A DNA stretch of 29,613 nt from DATKEH01 sp035546355 (GTDB lineage Bacteria > Acidobacteriota > Thermoanaerobaculia > Multivoradales > JAIOJS01): positions 1 through 29,613 of the forward strand of contig DATKEH010000086.1 of NCBI GenBank assembly GCA_035546355.1, given 5' to 3'. The number at the start of each line of letters is the position of its first letter. Position 1 is the first letter of the stretch. A program made the translations under genes and the position numbers. The notes beneath the pieces were generated by a model, which was not told the DNA's origin, did not search any database, and saw only the letters and a program-made list of their open reading frames with translations. Of the stretch, positions 11,981 to 20,257 are shown in pieces.

Positions 11981-12900
11981 GCCTCGGCGATCCGGGCCCA
12001 GGGCAGCACCCGGTCGATAACGGGTCGTAGCCGGCCATCCTCCAGCCGCGGCAGCGCGAAACCGGCGAAGGCCGCGACCAGCTGGGCCTTGTCCCGCCGC
12101 GGCCGGCTGCGCAGCACCGAGCCGACGACCCGCAGCCGGCGGCGCAGCACCCGCGTCAGATCCAGGGAGGCGGCGGCGCCGCCCAGCAACCCCACCAGCA
12201 CCAGCCGGCCGCCGTCCCGCAGGCAGCGCAGATGGCGGTCGAGCCCGCCGCCGCCGACCAGATCGAGCACCAGGTCAGCCCCCCGGCCGCCGCTGGCCTG
12301 GCGCACCTGCGCCGGCAGGTCGTCGTCCAGCCGGTAGCAGCCGGCGGCGCCGAGATCGCGCAGCGCCGCGAGCCGCTCCAGCGATCTTCCCGCGACCAGG
12401 ACGCGCGCCCCGAGCTCCCGTGCCAGCTGGGTGGCGAAGGTGCCGACGCCGGAAGCCGCGGCGGTGATCAGCACCGTCTGCCCCGCCCTGAGCTCCCCCT
12501 CTACGAAGAGGTTGGTCCAGGCGGTGACCCCGACCTCCGGGATCGCCGCCCCGGCGACGAACGGCAGCCCCCGCGGCAGCGGCATCAGCTGCCCGGCCGG
12601 CACCGCCACCCGGGTGGCGTGGCCGCCGCCGGCCAGCAGGGCCATCACCGGCTGGCCCGGCGTCCATCCGGTGACCCCTTCGCCCACCTCCGCCACCACT
12701 CCGGAGCACTCCAGCCCCGGAACCTCGCTCTCCCCCGGAGGGGGCGGGTAGAGGCCCCGCACCTGCAGCAGATCGGCGCGGTTGAGGGCCGTGGCCCGCA
12801 CCGCCACCACCACCTCGCCGAGCCCGGCGCGCGGCTCGGGAAGCTCACCCACGGCCAGCCGTGGCTGGCCTGGGTCCGGCTCGTAGACCAGGGCGCGCAC
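11917..12900 (-). CDS. NAD(P)H quinone oxidoreductase, PIG3-like MDR family
   Basis: The 327-residue protein is a zinc-free medium-chain dehydrogenase/reductase. It shows the N-terminal GroES-like domain with ATALNRADLLQVRGLYPPPPG (typical of the PIG3/TP53I3 quinone reductases; here residues 36-56), PGLECSGVV (61-69), and the nucleotide-binding AASGVGTFATQLA (148-160). The GHE zinc-ligand motif is absent, as expected. It probably reduces quinones with NADPH in the cytoplasm. The GTG start at 12900 is preceded by a purine-rich GAAGGGGGGG. It lies 50 bp after the acyl-CoA dehydrogenase in the same direction and could share its promoter. Its 3' end overlaps the M1 peptidase by 64 bp on the opposite strand. 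Confidence 0.92.
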   Translation of the reverse strand: MRALVYEPDPGQPRLAVGELPEPRAGLGEVVVAVRATALNRADLLQVRGLYPPPPGESEVPGLECSGVVAEVGEGVTGWTPGQPVMALLAGGGHATRVAVPAGQLMPLPRGLPFVAGAAIPEVGVTAWTNLFVEGELRAGQTVLITAAASGVGTFATQLARELGARVLVAGRSLERLAALRDLGAAGCYRLDDDLPAQVRQASGGRGADLVLDLVGGGGLDRHLRCLRDGGRLVLVGLLGGAAASLDLTRVLRRRLRVVGSVLRSRPRRDKAQLVAAFAGFALPRLEDGRLRPVIDRVLPWARIAEAYAALAAGGVLGKVVVEVEEG

Positions 12901-12950
12901 CCCGCCCCCCCTTCAGACAGCCGCTGCGCGGCGAGCGGGATGCACCGGCC

Positions 12951-14885
12951 TCAGGCGCTCCGGGCGCGCCGACCGCTCCCCGCCACCTCCACCGGACCCG
13001 CGTAATCCTCGCGGGTCTCCTCCGGCAGCAGCTTGCGCGGCATCTGGTGTAGTCCCTCGAGCAGCTCCTCGAGCCACCGGTGCTCCTGCTGGAGGACCCC
13101 CTTGCCGACGCCGTACTTGCGGACGTCGTCGTTGCTCCACAGCTCGTGGAACAGCCGCTGCACCTTGCGGCGGGCATTGCGGCAGAACAAGTCGGCCAGC
13201 CGCTCGGCGCTGGCCGCCTCCGCCGTGCCGGCCTGGCGCATCGCCTGCGCCCGGCAGACCGCGGCGGCCATGGCGAACATCTCGTTGGCGATGTCCACCA
13301 GCCGGAAGAGGAAGGCCTGCTTGTTCTGCAGCCGCGCCTGGTGGACCACCATGCCGTGGAAGATCTGCCGCCCGAGCTTGCGGCTGTGGCGCTCGACGAA
13401 GCGCAGGTGCCCGGCCAGGGCGCCGAACTCGGCGAAGCGCGGCCAGCGCCCCCACCCCGCCCACCGCGTCGGGTACCAGGAGGCGTAGAAGGGCAGGACA
13501 CTGGCGAAGAAAGCCTGCGCCTTCTCCCCGATCTCCTTCCTGGGGTCGATCAGCGCGCCCGCCACCTGCAGGTGCTTGTCCACCGCCTCACGGGCCATGA
13601 ACAGGTGCATGATCTCGGTCGAGCCCTCGAAGATCTTGTTGATGCGGAAGTCGCGCATCATCCGCTCGACGCCGATCGGCTCCTCCCCGCGCGCCGCCAG
13701 CGAGGTCTCGGTCTCGTAACCGCGGCCGCCGCGGATCTGCATGGTGTCGTCGACGATCTCCCAGCCGCGCGCCGTGTTCCACTCCTTGGCGGCGGCCGCC
13801 TCGAGGCGGATGTCGAAGTCGCCCTGGTCGGCCATCCAGGTGGCGAGCTGGGCCACCGACTCCATGGCGAAGGTGTTGGCCGCCATGTCGGCGAGCTTGT
13901 GGGTGATCGCCTCGTGGAGCCCGATCGGCTTGCCCCACTGTTCCCGCTCGGCGGCCCAGCGGCGGCAGATCGCCAGCGCCGCCTTGGCCGCGCCGACGCA
14001 GCCGCTGGGGATCGACAGGCGACCGTCGTTGAGGGTGGTGAGGGCGATCTTCAACCCCTTGCCCTCCTCACCGATCAGGTTCTCGCGCGGCACTCGCACG
14101 TCCTGGAAGCTGATCACCGCGTTGGCCAGCGCCCGCAGGCCCATGAAGTGGCAGCGATGGTCCACGCTCACTCCCGGCGACGCGACCTCCACCACGAAGG
14201 CGCTGATCTTCTTGCTCGCGGGATCGCGCGCCATGACCACCAGCAGCTCGGCGATGGTGCCGTTGGTGCACCACAGCTTGGTGCCGTTGAGCAGGTAGGC
14301 GTCTCCCTCGGGGGTCAGCTCGGCGGTGGTGGTCAGCCGCGCCGGGTCCGAGCCGACCTCGAGCTCGGTGAGGGCGAACGCCGAGATCTCTCCGGCGGCG
14401 CAGCGCGGTAGGTACTTCTTCTTCAGCTCTTCCGAGCCGAACAGCTTCAGCGGCTGGGGGACGCCGATCGACTGGTGGGCCGAGAGCAGCGCCGAGATGT
14501 TGCCGTCCCAGCTGCCCAGCAGCTCCATCACCTGCTGGTATTCGGCCTGGGTGAAGCCGAGGCCGCCGTACTCCTGGGGGATCTTCATGCCGAACGCGCC
14601 GAGCTTGCGCAGACCCTCGATCAGGGCCTCGGGATAGTCGCCGGTGGTGTCGATCTCCGCCGGGTCTCCGTGCTCCCGCAGCAGTTGCTGGAAGGCCTCG
14701 TAGAAGGCGCTGAACTCCTGTCGCCACGGACGTTCCAGGGGGAAGGGGTGGATCAGGTCGAGCCGAAGCTCGCCGAGGAACATCTCGCGGAGGAAGCTGG
14801 GGCGCGTCCACTCGGTCTCCCGGGACGCCTCGGCCACCGCCATCGATTCCTTCTCGGTGGACTGGTGCAAGGGCTTGTCACTCAT
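12951..14885 (-). CDS. Acyl-CoA dehydrogenase, long form with C-terminal extension
   Basis: This 644-residue FAD enzyme catalyses alpha-beta dehydrogenation of acyl-CoA, the first step of beta-oxidation. The N-terminal, middle and C-terminal ACAD domains span about 60-440: IPQEYGGLGF (102-111), TELEVGSDPA (173-182), LNGTKLWCTNG (199-209), and IFEGSTEI (418-425), where E420 is the likely catalytic base. About 200 further residues follow, as in long-chain and VLCAD/ACAD9-type enzymes. ATG 14885 is preferred to the upstream in-frame codon at 14927: it has a GAGG site, and 14927 lies inside the -10 box. A good sigma70-like promoter precedes it. The quinone oxidoreductase follows at 50 bp. Chain-length preference cannot be read from motifs. 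Confidence 0.93.
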   Translation of the reverse strand: MSDKPLHQSTEKESMAVAEASRETEWTRPSFLREMFLGELRLDLIHPFPLERPWRQEFSAFYEAFQQLLREHGDPAEIDTTGDYPEALIEGLRKLGAFGMKIPQEYGGLGFTQAEYQQVMELLGSWDGNISALLSAHQSIGVPQPLKLFGSEELKKKYLPRCAAGEISAFALTELEVGSDPARLTTTAELTPEGDAYLLNGTKLWCTNGTIAELLVVMARDPASKKISAFVVEVASPGVSVDHRCHFMGLRALANAVISFQDVRVPRENLIGEEGKGLKIALTTLNDGRLSIPSGCVGAAKAALAICRRWAAEREQWGKPIGLHEAITHKLADMAANTFAMESVAQLATWMADQGDFDIRLEAAAAKEWNTARGWEIVDDTMQIRGGRGYETETSLAARGEEPIGVERMMRDFRINKIFEGSTEIMHLFMAREAVDKHLQVAGALIDPRKEIGEKAQAFFASVLPFYASWYPTRWAGWGRWPRFAEFGALAGHLRFVERHSRKLGRQIFHGMVVHQARLQNKQAFLFRLVDIANEMFAMAAAVCRAQAMRQAGTAEAASAERLADLFCRNARRKVQRLFHELWSNDDVRKYGVGKGVLQQEHRWLEELLEGLHQMPRKLLPEETREDYAGPVEVAGSGRRARSA

Positions 14886-14922
14886 GCCTCGGTACCCCTT
14901 TCGGCTCGAGATCCATACAGGA

Positions 14923-14952
14923 ATCATACCACTCTTCGCCGCACTGCGGCAA
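14923..14952 (-). promoter_or_regulatory. Sigma70-like promoter for the acyl-CoA dehydrogenase
   Basis: On the minus strand TTGCCG (14952-14947) and TATGAT (14928-14923) are separated by 18 bp. The expected start point is near 14916, leaving a leader of about 30 nt with GAGG before ATG 14885. It is the best -35/-10 pair in the window and lies in the 95-bp divergent gap with aroC. Confidence 0.6.
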
Positions 14953-14966
14953 TACCCTGATGGTGG

Positions 14967-14972
14967 TATCCT
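14967..14972 (+). promoter_or_regulatory. -10-like TATCCT 8 nt before aroC
   Basis: TATCCT is followed after 8 nt by ATG 14981, and no ribosome site lies between. This resembles a nearly leaderless promoter and supports 14981 over the upstream ATG at 14960. Confidence 0.35.
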
Positions 14973-14980
14973 CGGCGCCG

Positions 14981-16177
14981 ATGCTCCGCCGCCTGCAGCT
15001 GGTCACCGCGGGCGAGAGCCACGGCCCGGGGCTGAGCGCCGTGCTCGTCGGCCTGCCCGCCGGCTTGCGCGTCGACCTCGAATTGCTGCGCCGCGACATG
15101 GCGCGCAGACAACACGGTCACGGCCGCGGCCGGCGCATGCAGATCGAGGACGACGCGGTGGAGGTGCGGGGCGGCGTCCGCGGCGGGGAGACCCTGGGCT
15201 CCCCCGTCGCCCTGTGGATCCGCAACCGCGACTACCACAACTGGGAGCGGGTGATGGGCCCCGAGATCGTCGACCCGCACCTCGCCGAGATGCGGCGGCT
15301 GCGGGCGCCGCGGCCCGGGCACGTGGACCTGGCCGGCGGGCTCAAGTACCAGCGCCGCGACCTGCGCGACGTGCTGGAGCGGGCATCGGCGCGGGAGACG
15401 GCGGCGCGCGTCGCCGCGGCCGCCTTCGCCCGCATGCTGCTGCGCGAGGTAGGAGTCGAGGTGCGCAGTGGCGTCCGCTCGCTCGGCCCGCTGGGCGTCG
15501 ACCGCCCGGCCCCCTCCTGGCAGGAAATGCTGCGGGTCGACGACGCCTCGCCGTTGCGCGCCGTCGATCCCGGCCTGGAGCCCGAGATGGTCGCCCTGGT
15601 GGATCGGATGAAGGAAGCGGGCGACACCCTGGGCGGCGCGGTCACCGTCATCGCCCACGGTGTGCCCCCCGGCCTCGGCTCGCACGTGCACTGGGACCAG
15701 AAGCTCGACGGCCGCCTCGCCCAGGCGGTGATGTCGGTGCCCGCCGTCAAGGCGGTCGAGATCGGCGACGCCCTCGCCGCCAGCCGCGGCCCGGGGAGCG
15801 AGGCGCACGACCCCATCACCCGCGTGGCGAGCGGCTTCGACCGCACCAGCAACCGCGCCGGCGGGCTGGAGGCGGGCATCAGCAACGGCCAGGACGTGGT
15901 GGTGACGGCCTACATGAAGCCGATCTCGACGTTGCCGAAGGGCCTCCCCAGCGTCGACATCGACACCCTCGGGCCGCATCGGGCGCAGTACGAGCGCAGC
16001 GACGTCACCGCGGTCCCCGCCTGCGGCGTGGTGGCCGAGGCGATGGTGCTGCTGGTGCTCGCCGACGCGCTGCTCGACAAGGTGGGCGGCGACTCCATGG
16101 CGGAGATGCTCGCCCACCACCGCGCCACCCTCGAGCAGCAGCGCCGCTGGCCCGGCGAGCCGGCGCCGGCCGGGTAA
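14981..16177 (+). CDS. aroC: Chorismate synthase
   Basis: AroC converts 5-enolpyruvylshikimate-3-phosphate to chorismate using reduced FMN, the last step of the shikimate pathway. The 398-residue product has signature 1, GESHGPGL (11-18), the basic FMN/substrate segment ARRQHGHGRG (41-50), and the third signature around GGLEAGISNGQDV. The length fits the bacterial enzyme. ATG 14981 was preferred because it gives the standard MLRRLQLVTAGESHG opening; ATG 14960 would add seven residues. It is divergent from the acyl-CoA dehydrogenase with 95 bp between them. No other shikimate gene is adjacent. Confidence 0.97.
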   Translation: MLRRLQLVTAGESHGPGLSAVLVGLPAGLRVDLELLRRDMARRQHGHGRGRRMQIEDDAVEVRGGVRGGETLGSPVALWIRNRDYHNWERVMGPEIVDPHLAEMRRLRAPRPGHVDLAGGLKYQRRDLRDVLERASARETAARVAAAAFARMLLREVGVEVRSGVRSLGPLGVDRPAPSWQEMLRVDDASPLRAVDPGLEPEMVALVDRMKEAGDTLGGAVTVIAHGVPPGLGSHVHWDQKLDGRLAQAVMSVPAVKAVEIGDALAASRGPGSEAHDPITRVASGFDRTSNRAGGLEAGISNGQDVVVTAYMKPISTLPKGLPSVDIDTLGPHRAQYERSDVTAVPACGVVAEAMVLLVLADALLDKVGGDSMAEMLAHHRATLEQQRRWPGEPAPAG

Positions 16178-16190
16178 CCCGCCGTCGGCG

Positions 16191-16196
16191 TACAAT
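16191..16196 (+). promoter_or_regulatory. Possible -10 box TACAAT before the CheY-like gene
   Basis: TACAAT lies 36 nt before CTG 16233. No recognisable -35 sits 17 bp upstream. The same hexamer followed by G occurs 39 nt before the PATAN gene, suggesting that the two small signalling genes have similar promoters. Confidence 0.35.
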
Positions 16197-16232
16197 GGGC
16201 CAGACCCATCCGGCGGGGACGACGGAGCGCAT

Positions 16233-16595
<363 letters not shown>

Positions 16596-16627
16596 CAACC
16601 GGCGCCGGCCGCCAGGAGCCGGGCGGC

Positions 16628-16633
16628 TACAAT
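16628..16633 (+). promoter_or_regulatory. Possible -10 box TACAAT before the PATAN-domain gene
   Basis: TACAAT stands 39 nt before TTG 16673 in the 77-bp gap after the CheY-like gene. No clear -35 is seen. Confidence 0.35.
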
Positions 16634-16672
16634 GACGCCAGCGCGCCGCGTCGGCGCAGGGAGCATCACGGG

Positions 16673-18298
16673 TTGAGCCTCGCAGGCAAGCTGGAAGACG
16701 TGCCGCTGGCGGACGTCATGCAGTTCATCCACCTCGGCCGCCGCACCGGCACCCTGGTGCTGGAGCGCAGCGGCGAGCACGCCGAGGTCGACTTCCATCA
16801 CGGCGCCATCGTCGGCGCTCGCGCGCCGACCACCCGCCCCCTCGGCGAGCTGCTGGTGGAGGAGCGGTTGATCGACCGCGACGCCCTCGAGGAGGCGCTG
16901 AGGGCGCAGCGGCGGGAGCCGCGGCAGCGGTCGCTGGGGCAGATCCTGCTGGCCAGCGGCGCCGTCGCCGTGGAGGACGTGAGGGGAGTCGTCCGCAGCC
17001 AGATCGAGAGGACGATCTACGAGCTGGTGACCTGGTCCCGGGGCTCTTTCGCCTTCGCGGTCGACAGCTCGCAGCCGATCGACGACGTCGCCGTGTCCCC
17101 GGGCGAGCTGATCCCGGACATCGACCTCAATACCCAGATGGTGCTGCTCGAGGCGGCACGAATCTTCGACCAGCGCAACCGCTCCGACGACCCCGAGCAA
17201 GCACCCCAGACGGCGGTGGCGCCGCGACCGGCCCCCCCGCCGCCGGCCGACCGGCCGGCCGGACTGTCGAGGGGGGCGGACGCCGAGGCCAGCCCCCGGG
17301 GCCGTGAGGCCGTGGGCCCCGGCGAGCACGAGGAGCTGCGCCTGCCGCTGGAAGTGAGCGAGACCGACGACACCGTGCCGGTGGACGTCCGGGTGGAGAA
17401 GCTGCCCCCCCTGCACCTGGTGGGAGCCGGCGACCCGCGGCTCGTCGCGGCGCTGCGCAGCGAGCTGGGGCGCGCCGGCGTAGAGGTCGAGACGGTGGCG
17501 GCGCCGGCGGCCGGCCTCGGTGACGGCGACGCCCGCCCCATCGTCGCCTTCGCGCTCGCGGCCGGCTCGCGAGACCTCGAGGAGTTGGCGGCGATCTGCC
17601 GCCGCCACCCGGGCCTGCCCGTGATCTGCATCGTCGATGACGTCGGCGTCACGGCACGCGCTTACGCGGCTGGCGCCGCCGCGGTGGTGCCGCGCGACGT
17701 CGCTGCGGTGGTGGGCTGCTTCCACAACATGGCGCGTTTCCGCAACACGGTGCGCCAGCCGCCGGTACCGGCCACCGACACCCGCTCGGCCTTCGCCCGG
17801 CTGCGTCGCGTCGTCGCCGACCTGCGCTCGGGGGTGTTCTCGGCGACCGTGGCGCTGAACCTGATGAACGTGATCGCCGAGGAGGTGGAACGGGCGGTGC
17901 TGTTCCTGGTCAAACAGGACGGTCTCACCGCACTCGGCGCCTTCGGCTTCGGGCCGGACGACCGCCCGCTCGCCGAGGCTACCCGTGGGCTGACGCTACC
18001 CCTCGAGCGCGGCGGCGCCCTGGCCGAGGCCATCGACGAACGACGGGCGATCGCCATGTCCTTCACCGCCGCCGCGCTCCCCGAGCGCTTCAGCCGACTG
18101 CTGGGACGGCCGAAGCGCGAGGAGGTGGTGATCTTCCCGGTGCTGGGGTCGGACCGGGTGATCCTGCTCATCTACACCGACAACGGGGCCCTCGACCGTC
18201 CCATCGAGGAGATCGACATCCTCGACCTGGCCACCGCCGAGGTCGGGATAGCCTTCGAGAACGAGCTCCTGCGGCGGCAGCTGGAGAAGAAGGGCTAG
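16673..18298 (+). CDS. PATAN (DUF4388) - pseudo-receiver - GAF-like signalling protein
   Basis: This 541-residue protein is a multi-domain signalling protein. Residues 1-135 match PATAN/DUF4388: SLAGKLEDVPLADVMQFI, then RTGTLVLE, VDFHHGAIVGA and a final WSRGSFAFA. Within it are two 24-residue stretches (56-79 and 87-110) shaped like the MshEN motif of PilB/GspE ATPases. A Pro/Ala-rich linker (~175-240) leads to a receiver-like fold (~247-355), which lacks an acidic pair at its start and a phosphoacceptor aspartate in the third strand, so it is probably not phosphorylated. The C-terminal ~165 residues look GAF-like (EVVIFPVLGSDRVILLIYTDNG). TTG 16673 has AGGGAG 9 nt upstream. The gene follows the CheY-like regulator and shares its CTAG stop with cheB. 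Domain calls are by eye; function is inferred. Confidence 0.75.
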   Translation: MSLAGKLEDVPLADVMQFIHLGRRTGTLVLERSGEHAEVDFHHGAIVGARAPTTRPLGELLVEERLIDRDALEEALRAQRREPRQRSLGQILLASGAVAVEDVRGVVRSQIERTIYELVTWSRGSFAFAVDSSQPIDDVAVSPGELIPDIDLNTQMVLLEAARIFDQRNRSDDPEQAPQTAVAPRPAPPPPADRPAGLSRGADAEASPRGREAVGPGEHEELRLPLEVSETDDTVPVDVRVEKLPPLHLVGAGDPRLVAALRSELGRAGVEVETVAAPAAGLGDGDARPIVAFALAAGSRDLEELAAICRRHPGLPVICIVDDVGVTARAYAAGAAAVVPRDVAAVVGCFHNMARFRNTVRQPPVPATDTRSAFARLRRVVADLRSGVFSATVALNLMNVIAEEVERAVLFLVKQDGLTALGAFGFGPDDRPLAEATRGLTLPLERGGALAEAIDERRAIAMSFTAAALPERFSRLLGRPKREEVVIFPVLGSDRVILLIYTDNGALDRPIEEIDILDLATAEVGIAFENELLRRQLEKKG

Positions 18299-19353
18299 GG
18301 TCGGCTGCCGGCGGCGGTCGGCGCCAGCAGCTCGCACAGCCGCGGGCCGATCCGCGCCAGCGGCAACACCTCGCGCACCGCCTGCAGCGCCACCGCCGCG
18401 CCCGGCATCCCGTAGACCACCGAGGTGGGTTCGTCCTGCGCGATGGTGAACGCTCCGGCCCTGGCCAGCTCCAGCATGCCCTCCGCCCCGTCCCGGCCCA
18501 TGCCGGTGAGCAGCACGGAGACGGCGCCACCTTCGACGGTGCGAGCCGCCGAGCGGAACAGCTCGTCCACCGACGGCCGGTGCAGCGCCGCCTCCGGGCG
18601 CGCCGACAGGGAGGCCACCAGCTGCTCGCCGCGGCGCAGCACCCGAAGGTGGTTCCCCGCCGGCCCGATGTACACCGTACCGGGTCGCAGGGCAGCCCCG
18701 TCCTGCCCCTCGCGGACGGCGAGGGGCAGGTGCCCGTTCAGGCGATCGGCGAATGCGCTGGTGAACCCCTTCGGCATGTGCTGCACCACCAGCACCGGCA
18801 CCGGGCAGGTGGCGCCGAGGTCGGCGAGCACCTGCTCGATGGCGGGCGGCCCACCGGTCGAGGCGCCGATGAGCAGGATCTGGTAGCCTCCGGTCGGCGC
18901 CGGCGCCACCGATGCCACGCCTGGCCGGCGGGCCCGGATGACCGGGGCCTCGGTCGTGCCCCCCCTCGCCACCGCCGCGATCTTCGCCGCCAGGACCTCT
19001 CCCAGGGCGTCGAAATCGAGCAGCGAATACTGCTGCTTGTCGATGAAGTCCGCCGCCCCCCGGTGCAGCGCCTCGATGGTCTGCGGTGCGCCACGCCCGG
19101 CGTGCGTGGAGAGGATGATCACCGGCGTCGGTCGCAGCGTCATGATGCGGTCGAGCGTGACCAGTCCGCCGATCCCGGGCATCGACAGATCGAGGGTGAT
19201 CACGTCCGGCTGCCAGCGCTCGAGATTGGCCAGCAGCTCCTCTCCCGAGATGGCGCTGCCCACTACCTCGAAGCGCGCATCGCCGGCGAGCATCCGCCGG
19301 ATCGCCTTGCGGACGAAGGTGGAGTCGTCGACCACCGCCAGGCGAATGGGCAT
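18295..19353 (-). CDS. cheB: Chemotaxis protein-glutamate methylesterase/deamidase CheB
   Basis: CheB removes methyl groups from chemoreceptor glutamates and is activated by phosphorylation from CheA. The 352-residue product has an N-terminal receiver domain (D9, D10; phosphoacceptor D55 in TLDLSMPG; K106) and a C-terminal esterase domain with the Ser-His-Asp triad S165 (IGASTGGP), H192 (VQHMPKGFT) and D288 (LTGMGRDG). The length is normal. ATG 19353 shares one base with the cheR stop (TGATG), so it is translationally coupled. It is the last gene of the minus-strand che operon. Its TAG stop lies in the same CTAG tetranucleotide that ends the convergent PATAN-domain gene. Confidence 0.96.
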   Translation of the reverse strand: MPIRLAVVDDSTFVRKAIRRMLAGDARFEVVGSAISGEELLANLERWQPDVITLDLSMPGIGGLVTLDRIMTLRPTPVIILSTHAGRGAPQTIEALHRGAADFIDKQQYSLLDFDALGEVLAAKIAAVARGGTTEAPVIRARRPGVASVAPAPTGGYQILLIGASTGGPPAIEQVLADLGATCPVPVLVVQHMPKGFTSAFADRLNGHLPLAVREGQDGAALRPGTVYIGPAGNHLRVLRRGEQLVASLSARPEAALHRPSVDELFRSAARTVEGGAVSVLLTGMGRDGAEGMLELARAGAFTIAQDEPTSVVYGMPGAAVALQAVREVLPLARIGPRLCELLAPTAAGSRP

Positions 19354-20168
19354 CAGTCGCGTACCCTGCGATAGGCGACGCATCTGTCGAGGCACACGGT
19401 CTCGAAGTGCTCGCTGCGGCCGATGAGCGACTCGGAGTGGCCGAGGAAGAGCAGGCCGCCGGGGCGCAGCACGCGGGCGAAGTTGGCGACCGACTGGTGA
19501 AAGGCCGCCTCGGAGAAGTAGATGAGCACGTTGCGGCAGAAGACGGCGTCGTACGGCGGCCCCTGGCCGTAGCTGTCGACGGCGAGGATGTTGCCGCAGG
19601 CGAAGCCGACCCTCTGGCGGTAGAACCGGCGCAGGGCGAAACGGTCCCCGTCGACGGCCTGGAAGTAGCGCTCCCGCCGCGCCTCGTCCACCGACCGCAG
19701 CGACCCCGCCCCGTAGACGGCCTGCCGCGCCATGCGCACCCGGTCGGCGTCGAGGTCGAAGGCGTCGATCGTGCACCGCGGCCCACCGCTGCGCGCCGCC
19801 GCCTCGCGGGCGTAGATGTTGAGGCTGTAAGCCTCCTCCCCCGAGGAGCAGCCCGCGGAGAGGATGCGGATCGCCCCCGCGGGACTCACCCCGAGCGCTT
19901 CGAGGCCTTCGCCGAAGAGCCCTTCGAACTGATAGGTCTCGCGCAGGAAGTAGGTCTCGTTGTTGGTGACCAGGCGGGCAAGGTGGTGGGCCTCGGCGTC
20001 GAGGTCGTACTGCAACAGCAGGTAGTAATCGATGAACCGCCGCAGGTGCAGCGCCTGCAGCCGCGGCCGCAGTCGCGACTCGAGGAGCTCCCGCTTCCCC
20101 GCCGGGAAGGAGAGGCCGAACCGCGTCTCGATCACCTCGTTGAGCAACAGGTGCTCTTCGGGGGTCAT
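19353..20168 (-). CDS. cheR: Chemoreceptor methyltransferase CheR
   Basis: CheR transfers methyl groups from S-adenosylmethionine to chemoreceptor glutamates. The 271-residue protein has the N-terminal helical domain with TNNETYFLRE (68-77), the SAM-binding motif ILSAGCSSGEEAYSL (102-116), a second nucleotide-contact region FDLDADRV (137-144) and CRNVLIYF (211-218). The size is typical. ATG 20168 opens with MTPEEHLLLNEVI, with a G-run just upstream. An ATG at 20207 would add 13 basic residues and has no ribosome site. It sits 89 bp after the HEAT-repeat gene and overlaps cheB by one base. Confidence 0.95.
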   Translation of the reverse strand: MTPEEHLLLNEVIETRFGLSFPAGKRELLESRLRPRLQALHLRRFIDYYLLLQYDLDAEAHHLARLVTNNETYFLRETYQFEGLFGEGLEALGVSPAGAIRILSAGCSSGEEAYSLNIYAREAAARSGGPRCTIDAFDLDADRVRMARQAVYGAGSLRSVDEARRERYFQAVDGDRFALRRFYRQRVGFACGNILAVDSYGQGPPYDAVFCRNVLIYFSEAAFHQSVANFARVLRPGGLLFLGHSESLIGRSEHFETVCLDRCVAYRRVRD

Positions 20169-20257
20169 CACCCCCGGCCCGTGGCTCACGCGCCGCCCTC
20201 GGGCCATGGGGTCCGCGCTGCGGCGTGAATCCGCCTCGGTGCCGACATCTCGCGCTC

